This document shows, in pieces, positions 55,413 through 64,000 of a DNA stretch of 64,000 bases; the first letter of the stretch is position 1; every line of letters begins with the position of its first letter. Location of the stretch: positions 22,569,343 through 22,633,342 of the forward strand of contig CM029121.1 of the NCBI GenBank assembly GCA_016859345.1. The letters are read 5' to 3'. Source of the stretch: Istiophorus platypterus. Its lineage: Eukaryota > Chordata > Actinopteri > Istiophoriformes > Istiophoridae. The position numbers and the translations under genes are program-made. A model generated the notes under the pieces. That model was not told the DNA's origin. It made no database searches and was given only the letters and a program-made list of their open reading frames with translations.

Positions 55413-58400
55413 ATTCTTTAACAGGCAGTAATTGAAATGTAATATCCTGGAATAACCAGGCTTTTGTCAATGGATACCATTGTCAATGCAATATACCAGT
55501 CCAAATCATAAGTGTAGCTGCTATCCATAAATACCATGCAGCATGATGAAACCATTCAATATTTTCTCAATAAGATGTTGAATTGCTGTGTCAATTTGAA
55601 TTGTCTTGACTCAACATATTGAATAGCTATACATTTAGAGCTAAACTAATGTTTAGAACTAATGGCTTTCTTTCATTTGACACATTGAGCTGCTGTTGTT
55701 GAGTAAATGTAGTTTTTTTTTTTTTTTTTTATTCTGTAGTAGTAACGCCTCAGCTCTTCATATCTTAAAGTGAGCCATATCTCCACCAGAGATGCAGTAT
55801 ATGTTTGTGGTCTACTTTGCATACAGCATAGCCTACAGATATTAGCATTTGGAAGAACATCCTAGATGGAAGCAAATAATAGTAGCTGGTAATATAGAAT
55901 TATCCATCCACAGAATTTCTTCAGAAAAATAGCAGCGACAGCCACATTCGGGGGGGGGGTGTTTAGTTTTGCGTAAGTGCTCTTAAATTGGCTACAAGTC
56001 ATTTGATATGCACAGTAATCAACTGCAATACAATATGCACCATTCCAAATAATTTGTGCAACCCAGAGCTAAACAATCCTCTTCTGCTTCAGAGTTTGAC
56101 TCTGATAGAAAAACCTTTTCAAGTGATGGGATGATACAGTACAGATGATTCAGAAGTTACTAGAGATTGTGGTTAAGGGTGAGTGAACCACATCATGATT
56201 TTGGTGTTCTACTTCTATAAAAAAAAAAAAGAAGACCCAGGATGCTGGCGGCCTTGTGCCAGAGGTAGGCATGGGGAGGTGATGGTGGTTGTGGTGGTGG
56301 TTGGGGATGGATTGGGTTAGTCTGAAGCAGTGATGGCGAGAACGGCAAAGACAAAAATCAATATTTGCAGGGTGGATGAAAATTCCCTCAGCCTTCAAAC
56401 TGGTTGTCTGGAGAGGTTTGGCTGATTCTCTTCCCTGCTGTTTTCCACTCTGGGTGCCCTTTATCTCTTGCCAGAATCCCTCATACACTGTGCTTACTCT
56501 AGAGCTCTTTATCATACAGATTGAAAACAGAGGGAATCGTGCAGGGGGCGAATCACATACGATTGGGAATTTGGCGTCCGTCACATGGTTGTGCACCTAC
56601 TTTTGCACTCTGGGCTGGGCTGAGTGACCTTTTCTATTGTTCCTCATTAGTATCGCTGTGCATGTGGGTTTCAGTACGGGTGTGCCTGTAGGTTATTGAT
56701 GCATTGGTGTCCCAGTCACTGCTGCTGTTACCTAGAGGTGATAAATGATGGCCAACCTCAGCTCCCCCTCCCAGGATCCTTTGCTGCTTCTGGCTAGGTT
56801 GTCTGCTGTGTATTGATACAGCGACCTCAAGACTAGTGTCGCTTGTGCCCTTTAACCCCACCTTCCAGTTTGCCTTCAGCGTATGACAGGTGGTGTATTG
56901 AGAACCACATCACTGCATAAAGGTATAACCTTCCTGAATCTTTTAGAAATGAGCCAATTACTTGCTCTATGAATGGAAAAAGCATTACTTAACCCCTCAG
57001 ATAAGCTCGAACTGTAAAACCAAACAAGTCTGCAGCGTTTCCAACATGTCATCTCTGTTTCATAGAGACCCAGCTAGACAGCGCATGCAACGCATCAGTC
57101 ATGGCCCTCTGCTTCATTGGCAATGAGGCAATCAGTGAGGATGTCACAGTGTGCATGTGTCAACTGGTGGCAGTGATGGAGGGCACGGGTATGGGCTGGT
57201 GGTGGTGGTGGTGGTGGTGGGGGGGAGGGGTGTGCATTCTGGGCTTTGGCTGGATAAATCTTCAATGGCAGCTCCCAGCAGCTTCTGCCAAAACACTTGG
57301 TCTCAGCAACAAGCCCTGTGAATGCATCTATGTAGGGGCCTCCTTATTGGATGAGTCCATAGCCCCAGGCGAGGAAAAAGTTCCCCACATCTCAATTTCA
57401 CATTGACAAGAACTCTGCTGTGAGGATAATTGTGGATTTGTTTGCTCTGAAACAGAGAGAGAGAAGCAGGAGGAGGAGGGAAGGAAAGGCAAAGAGGGAG
57501 CATTGGAGTATTAAATATGATAAAACAATCCGATAACCACTGTAAAGCGACATTTACTTCTGGATTTAATTGCCATTTGTAATGAATGTTTAGTCACCAA
57601 AAAAAAAAAAAAAAAATCTGCTCCTCAAAAGAACCGCAGAGCATATTTTGATTGCATTTCATTCTGCCAGAGCATGTAAGTACACTTCCAATCTACATTA
57701 TGCTATTAGCAGTTCTCATTACATTATACTCTTCTCTGCAATCCTCTCTTTTGTAAGTAATAATAGAATACATTTAGTCACATTCAGTCTAAATGAACTA
57801 GAATCCTGATTGGCTGAAATGTAAGTCTGTGAGCTATAAGCTCCTGCTTTCTAGTGTTTGAGCTGTAAAATTTTCCTCAACAACTGCAGCTGAACTTAAT
57901 CCCAAATATATACCCTACCTACCAGTGTTACCAGTGGTTTACCAGTGTTAAATAACATTGGCCAGTAACACTGGGTCACTGGTAATACCAGAATAATTTG
58001 TGGTAACAGAAGAAGAACCCTGAGGCTATTGAACTAAGCATGGGTGCACGTCATTACTTGTTAAGTCAGTTTCTTGTGTGTGCTCTGCGTTTCAAATTAA
58101 AAATCTCCTTGACTCTTAACAACTTGCTGTGTGTTCCCCATGGTTTGTCAAGTATTGTAAACTTCTGCTCCATCGGTTCAGGATAAAATGGAATGTGTCT
58201 TCAGTCTTAAAATCAAGACGTCTTTTCCTTAGAAGGAGCAGAGAAAAGTACATTTAAGAGGGGGTGGGGGTGGGGGTTATTGTTTAATATCTTATGACAC
58301 CATTTCTTTAAGAGAAAATGGAAAAAACACAGTCAAGTTGTAGAGAAATTATAAAACAGAATAGAATGTGAATTATTAATACTATGAATATCAATAATCC

Positions 58401-58819
58401 ATGGTAAAATTTTCTACAGATCTCTTCTTTTTTTAAATCATATGATAATGATGTATTACCTTCAATCTAGGCTGTAGTACTTAGGGAGAGACATACGGAA
58501 GAAGTTAGAGCCCAGTTTGTGTTTGCTGTCATTCTCCTCCCAACAGGAGACCATTTGCGCTGAGCAGGTGCAATCTACTGCAGCAGCGACTGGCCAGACC
58601 TCCGGCCCAGACCGTGAAACTTCACCTGATTCGGAGCACTCACCCTCCCTCTCTCCTGCTATTTTCCTGCAGGCCCATCGAACCCGTCTTCCTGCCTCCC
58701 TCCAGCTGGTGTCTTCACCACACACCAGATGGCTCCGCTTGCCTGAAAAACATTTACCCTTTCAGTCCGAACGTGACAGACTCTCTGCCAAGTGTTCACA
58801 TCCTCGCCACCAGTATGTA
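55413..58819. other. Non-genic sequence with homopolymers and G-rich tracts
   Basis: No gene is supported. It holds an 18-base T run (55713-55730), a 10-base G run (about 55950-55959), a (TGG)n array grading into G runs (57197-57230), a 19-base A run (57599-57617) and three runs of five G at about 58259-58276. An imperfect inverted repeat lies at 57928-57985. The section 56330-56830 and the GC-richer 58517-58800 are of unknown nature; the latter ends AACGTGACAGACTC, which recalls an LTR end, but nothing else supports that. Confidence 0.45.
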
Positions 58820-58930
58820 GGTGGCGTGGCCGCTCAGTGGTTAGCGCTGACATCTCACGGCACCGAGGTTCACTCCTCGTGTCCGTTTGGACAGTTTAAA
58901 GTTTGCCCCCGCCCGTTTGTGTAGGTTCTG
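58820..58930 (+). mobile_element. tRNA-like SINE head
   Basis: GTGGCGTGGCCGCTCAGTGG followed by TTAGCGC resembles an A box (58827-58845), and GAGGTTCACTCCT at 58865-58877 resembles a B box, at about the spacing found in tRNA-derived SINEs. The downstream CGTGTCCGTTTGGACAG and TGTGTAGGTTCTGTCCC fit the body of a common fish repeat that begins GGTGGCGCAGTGGTTAGC. The copy is diverged and its tail is lost before the TATATA stretch at 58997-59015. It is not a functional tRNA gene. Confidence 0.5.
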
Positions 58931-60852
58931 TCCCATCTGTGAAAGACCAGTTAGTCAGACGGATCGGAGGCAGCGAGTCGCCTTCGTATATACATTTATA
59001 TATATATATATATATGTACACTGTACGTGAGTGTCTTTGGCCCCCTATGTTTACCCTGTGAGGAGCTGCCGCCTCGTCCTTGGTGTTTCTGCCACTTCTA
59101 CCCAGTGTATTTTTGGAGTGATTTCCACTAAACTAAGTGGAACGAACAAAATGGGTAAATGGAGCACATGCGGGCCCAAGAGAAAGTTCGAGTAAACTGG
59201 AAATTCGTGATGTCCTACTGACCCTGAACATGGCAAGCGTCCCCCAAACAACCCACAGATCCACTGGCAGTCAGCAATGCCTCTTTTGTCATATTTACCA
59301 AAAACAGAAAACTAATGGTTCTGCTATGGTTCAGCAAAGATCGACTGATGCAGGGATCCCTCAACCGGAAAGGACAAACAATTGTTTGGTTTTTTTTCTC
59401 CATTATTTAGGCTACACCAGGAAAAAATGCAGTTCATTTATGGTATGACTACATCGTGTTTTTACTACTAAATGATATCTTAGTTTAAACATTCACTTTA
59501 GAGTTTTGTACTTGAATAGATATAATCTTGAATCTGAAGGTGAGGTTTTTAGTTTTTAAACCAACAGATGAGCATTTTAACGTTGTAAAATCTCTCATCG
59601 ATTGAAATTACTTATGTAGGCCTTTGTTCAATGAGATTTCAAATAGCTTTGTACCGAGCATCTATAGTTGTGTAATGATAAAAAGTATAATTACCAAATC
59701 GATGATGTACAAGAGAAGTATAACTTGGCAGAGTGTAAAATGAACTACTTAAATCAATGAGAGATAATGAGACAGCCATGTTTTACAGTGCTTGGGAAAT
59801 AAACTAGAGGCTCATAGGGAAATATGACAAAATCTGTTATGGATTTTTTGGTGAGACACTACACATTACATTTTTCCGTTTCTCAAGGCACTCGTCAATT
59901 TTGACATTTTGGGCTATTTTGCTTCCATAACATGTCTTCTTTCAGACTAGTGGAAAGAAATGGTCCAAAACACACACATTTAATTTTACTACACTCTGTC
60001 TATTTTCTTCTGTAGATTTCTCCTAAATTCACCAAATGTGAGAATTTTAAAACACGCAGGGTTGCATTTGCTCCTTGCTCCATGTCAGCATAGTTATCAC
60101 TGTAAAGCTCACTCTTGCCTGCACAGTGTTATTGAATCCAATCATGGTGATTTCCTTTTTGTATCAGCAACCAATCTATAAATAGTGGTTTCCAATAAAA
60201 ATGTATGGAATTCTACAACACATATCTTTCAAAGGCCATTTTCTCAAAATGAGTTTTTTCTCACACTCTGAGCCAGAAATCTCATCTTCAGTAGAACTTA
60301 CATTCACCAAACTATCCACTTTTCTTCCTATCTATATTCTGAAGGTTTTAAGGGAGTGGTCTGTTCATATATCCTTCATAGCCTGACTTATATGACATTT
60401 TACCCATAAAAACATGGCGAAGATGTCTGATGACAGTATTGAGTATATGAGAGTGATTGAAAAAGAGATCCAAAATTCCCCAAAACCTTTGCCTCTAGTA
60501 TGTCAACAATATGAAACAAGAATTTTAAACCTGGCTTCATCCAGTATTCAGATTTATGTCCATGCAATTTATGCCAATTTGGGCATATTTAATTAGAGAA
60601 TGCTTCATTTGTATATTTAAATATAACATTTCAGAAAACTTGCAATACAAAAATAAATTTCTTTAATGTAAATTATTAATTTTCATTACAATTAATTATT
60701 AACTGGGGAATTAGTAATATTTGTTTAAAAAATTAGCCCATTCACCTGTAATGTCTTACATGTGGACTGTAGTGAGAAATTGTCAGTTAATGCAACTTGA
60801 AAATACCAGTGAACATGAGTTTTGGCAGTCGTCTTCCTGTTGAGTGCCCTAT
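58931..60852. other. Non-genic sequence
   Basis: A short TA array lies at 58997-59015. The rest is AT-rich with no gene supported. The frames at 59137-59448 and 60201-60596 show no motif. The AT-rich 59850-60600 section may be an old interspersed repeat, but no second copy is present to test this. Confidence 0.45.
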
Positions 60853-60879
60853 GGGTTAGGGTTAGGGTTAGGGTTAGGG
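60853..60879 (+). repeat. Interstitial telomeric repeat
   Basis: Four perfect GGGTTA units plus a final GGG (27 bp), the vertebrate telomere hexamer, with no degenerate shoulder on either side (ATG before, CCTAA after). Single short internal arrays of this kind are often attributed to double-strand-break repair. Confidence 0.97.
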
Positions 60880-63326
60880 CCTAATTTTCCCAAGATGCAG
60901 AAATGCTTGTGCCTCCTGTAATAAAAGTTTGCTTGTGTCCGATGCAAATTAAGAAGTAATAAAACATGAAAGTGAGTTGCAAGCCCAGACCTATACTGGA
61001 GCGTTGCAAAACTATAAGACCTTTAAGTCTATAAGACTATAAGACCTTTTTTTTGCACAGGACATGACACTGGCGAGGACAGGACACATAATTGGACATG
61101 TGCTGAAACACTGACACTATGCTGTTGATGCGATGTCAAACACCAAGTCTGTGTCTTGGGCTTTAAATTATACATGCAAGCGTCTGAACAGAAATTATAT
61201 CTGTGCAAAAAGGAGGAAATACTTTGTTCTCAGTGTTTTCTATTTCACTTTGTCAGCTTTGAGGCGATTAGTTCCATGGAGAATTGATGATTTTTGAGTG
61301 TTTTTATAGGTATTTATATCTCAGCATCTATTTCCTCTGTATATTCAATGATCGGATCTAAAATGTTATAAAATTTCTGCTTGGCACCATAACTATATTA
61401 TATCTGATCCTTCAAATCAACTTAGCTGTTTTTGCAATGAGAGATAGCACATATACTGTATTCGGAGGCGGTAGAGAACCGTCGGGGCCTTATAGTGGTC
61501 CAAGCCCCAAAATGGCTTGAATTATTTAGTCCTCAGCCCATTCTGGGCCCAAGGCCGGTGCACTGTTTAGATTCTTGGTGCAGTCTGCTGCTCATTTATC
61601 AACCTCTCCTTAATAATGACCTCTTTTTTAAATATATTTGCATATATATGCATATGTATACATAAGTTGTCCCCGAGTAACTGTCCGAAACACGGTAAAA
61701 ACAGTAAACTAAAGGTAGTTGGAACATCACCGCCTGTCGGTGTCCCTCCTGTTTCTGTTTTTGCTGCAACTCAGTGGAACAAAACACAGATTACAAGATT
61801 ACCAGTATTCTTGTTTAATAGTGTATCATTGAAATTTTAATATTGAAAGTAGTACTTCATAGGAAGACTTCATATTGGGTGACACTTTATAGATTTTAAG
61901 TCCACAGCCCAATGTTATCCTTGGCCTCGTCCGTGAATTTGTCAGTGATACAACCTCGAGGGACAATCTTTTGCCGCTGAGCTCGGCTGAGGGTGCTCCT
62001 CTCAGCCGGTCTGGTTTATGTCTGTGTTGGTCATCTGGCTCGCAATGATAGGGTTGAGGTTATTTTGAGATTTTGTTTGCCCAAAAGAAATGACCAGGCC
62101 TTCTGAGAAAGCCATTATAGAATGCCAAGAATGTTTTCCTATCAGCTTTCACAACTCTCCAGCACCCAGGAGTAGATGGGGTAAATTGGAAGTGCCAAAG
62201 TTTTTCTTTTTTTTTTCTTTTTTCTTTCCCCCCCATCCCTTTTTAAAGACATGCCTCCTGGACCTGATAAACCACAAGGCTGAAGGATGTCTGAAGGCTA
62301 TGCAAACACCCAGGGATACAGCGAAAGCAGTGGAAACCGCCAGATCGACAAAAAAAAAAGAGAAAAAAAAGACCATAATGCTTTACTTTGCTTCATACTG
62401 CTGTCTACCCTGGTTTGCGATCCCCAAGAGGGATAGAGAGGAAGCATGAAAATGATATTGCCAGTCTCTATGGAGTTCAGCAGATGTCGCGCCTGTGGTC
62501 TAGAATTTTTAGTAGAACTTAAGAAGTGCCGGAAATGTGTGGGATCGAAAAAAAATAGGGAAGGCGTGCATCCTATAAAGTGGTAATGTGGATTTGGGTT
62601 GTATGTCGAGTGTGCTGAAACCCGAGCATGTGTGTCCCACTGTGTGCACCTCAACATTTGAGATCCTGCACTGATTAGACGTTTATGAGATTCCGCCAGC
62701 TCCCTTGGCATTTTATAAGGAGTGCTTCTATCAAGACCTAACAATTCATAAAAGGTGCCGGAGACGCTCCAGCTGCTGCGAAGACAGTACACATATGGGG
62801 AAGGAAATTTTGTTTTTGAGCACTCAGGTCCTCAGCAGAAGCATGAGGCTGCCCTGATATGAGCTGTATGACCCTGGAAAGAAATCCTTATACATCAGGC
62901 TTGTAATAGGGAGAGGTAAGGGAAAGTTGATAAAATGGCAGGCTTTCAACATTTGCCAGATGAATTATAATTTAAAAAAAAAGGCTTTTTGTGCACCAGC
63001 TCTTTTATTCTGTTTGATTCAAGATAAAAGACGTTTGCAAATCCTACATGGATAGATGATAGCAGCACAGTAATACAGGTTAACACTTGGCGCTACTCTC
63101 ACCAGCTATAAAGAAAATTTACAAAAATACATTTATCTTCACTACTCCAACAATTATGAGTAGAAATGAAACATATCCATGTCTGGCTTTCGCCTGCTTT
63201 CCCCCCTGTAGGCTGGTAGAAATGTGCACAGGATGTCTACCTAAGAAGTATTAAAAACGGTTATGGTGGCTAGATGGTATTTTTCATGGAAAAAGATAAT
63301 ATACTATGATAGAAAGTATCACACTA
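60880..63326. other. Non-genic sequence
   Basis: No gene is supported. A local repeat of ATAAGACCTTT / CTATAAGAC lies at 61012-61048. The minus-strand 164-codon frame at 62298-62792, the longest frame in the window, has no recognisable domain and overlaps a plus-strand frame in T/A-rich sequence. The 62510-62790 section is more complex and unassigned. T/C-rich tracts lie at 62201-62235, and an A run at about 62349-62368. Confidence 0.45.
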
Positions 63327-63740
63327 TTTGGATACCTTGTCCATAAATTATCTGTGTCTTTTGTTCTCCCGAGGCTAGAAGAATAGTGCACTTCCAGCTT
63401 TGTGGCAGCAGTTTGGGGAAGGCTCTGTCCAGTTTTCACATGACGACGACGACGCTAAGCAGAAAAACAGATCCATAAAGAAATAGTTTTACGAATTTGA
63501 TGTGGATGAGCCAGTCCGGTCTGCACTGGTGAGCTCCGACCCCAATCCCAGCCAACACCTTTGGGATGAATCGGACTATTATCTGCGAGCCAAGGCCTTA
63601 TCATCCAACATCAGTGGCCCCAAATCTCTTGGAGCCAGGTTCCAAAGTCTTACCAGAGGAGCGGATGCGGTCACAGCTGCATTATATTGCCCACTGTTTT
63701 GGAATGAAATCTTTCGGGTGTCCACATTCTTCGATTTCAT
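63327..63740 (+). mobile_element. Internally deleted Tc1-like element, copy 3
   Basis: The left end CACTATTTGGATACCTTG and TCCATAAATTA is a decayed terminal repeat (family form CACTATATGGNCAAAAGTAT). The distal transposase region follows almost at once: CCAGCTTTGTGGCAGCAG, TTTGGGGAAGG, then frames reading NPSQHLWDES, ALSSNISGP and ALYCPLFWN. The right end has GGGTGTCCACATTCTTCG (family form GGTGTCCACAAACTTTTGG). The family motif NPIEHLWDE is NPSQHLWDE here, so the third catalytic residue, Glu, has become Gln. It also lacks the first two catalytic residues and is dead. Confidence 0.85.
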
Positions 63741-64000
63741 GTCTACATACTTTTCTTTAGTCATGCTGTGTAAAGATCGTTTCAACAGATATATCTGTTT
63801 AATTCAAACACTGCCGTCCAGCCACCAGTTCAAAACCCCTGCTTTCCCTTATACCACCAGCATATACCTTCATTTTAGCAAAAAAGCAACTTACAATTCA
63901 GTGAACTTGAACTGTAGACCATAATCAGCAGTTTCAACAGGGGGTGCCAGTATAATAACTATGGATTTGGCCTTCAGCCTTTGGCAGAACACAACGCTGA
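63741..64000. other. Non-genic sequence
   Basis: The 140-codon frame starting at 63502 runs on through here after leaving the Tc1 relic and has no recognisable content. Nothing else is supported to the window edge. Confidence 0.5.

Noticed and set aside
55381..57931. 13-bp match CTACCAGTGTTAC between 55381 and 57919
   Set aside because: Matches of this length are expected many times by chance in 64 kb.
58517..58800. GC-rich segment ending AACGTGACAGACTC, possibly an LTR end with primer site
   Set aside because: Only the short end resembles an LTR; no promoter layout, partner LTR or internal coding region was seen.
62298..62792. Longest frame of the window, 164 codons, minus strand
   Set aside because: It starts in a complex patch but runs through A/T homopolymer tracts; it has no known motif and an overlapping plus-strand frame.
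1..64000. CRISPR arrays, bacterial operons, phage or plasmid features
   Set aside because: None is present; the repeats are eukaryotic microsatellites and transposons, and there are no dense gene arrays.

Overview
This window looks like non-coding nuclear DNA from a ray-finned fish, most likely a percomorph. I support no functional protein-coding gene, no rRNA gene and no tRNA gene. The basis for the fish call is the repeat content: three decayed Tc1/mariner transposons of types common in teleosts, a fish-type non-LTR retrotransposon broken by an LTR, two LINE-like 3' tails ending in TTGCCTTGCC, two other teleost-type interspersed repeats, a tRNA-like SINE head, and many long CA/GT microsatellites. 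Open frames do occur, up to 164 codons. They lack recognisable domains, often lie open on both strands over the same GC-richer patch, or are translations of microsatellites and transposon relics.

Layout: 1-15.9 kb is mostly single-copy sequence with GC-richer patches, one LINE-like tail (2.2-2.4 kb), one short interspersed repeat (4.06-4.25 kb) and a 65-bp CA repeat (8.6 kb). From 15.88 to 17.15 kb lies a composite: an AT-rich inverted repeat, the 3' part of a minus-strand LINE, an LTR-like insert, then a more upstream piece of the LINE reverse transcriptase. From 17.2 to 26.8 kb is again mostly single-copy, with several patches that look like conserved developmental regulatory DNA. From 26.83 to 28.08 kb is a degenerate AT-rich tandem array. 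From 28.7 to 32.2 kb is a dense microsatellite cluster (GT, CACG, GA, CA, TA) with a Tc1 relic at 31.5-32.0 kb.

From 32.2 to 44.7 kb is mostly unique sequence with an LTR-like segment (38.0-38.4 kb), a second LINE-like tail and a teleost repeat (41.9-42.3 kb). A deleted Tc1 copy at 44.7-45.0 kb is followed by the largest internal repeat structure, a degenerate T/G-rich tandem array at 45.25-47.97 kb. The rest is mostly unique and holds a homeodomain-motif cluster at 51.3 kb, a group of palindromes at 55.2-55.4 kb, a SINE-like head at 58.8 kb, an interstitial telomeric repeat at 60.85 kb and a third Tc1 relic at 63.3-63.7 kb.

The plainest reading is a gene desert or a very long intron. If it has a job, it is probably long-range cis-regulation, but that rests on sequence texture and needs comparative alignment. 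The best candidates for something undescribed are the two old tandem arrays, the palindrome cluster, and the LINE/LTR composite with its 23-bp direct repeat. Family assignments were made from memory of repeat families, without a database search.
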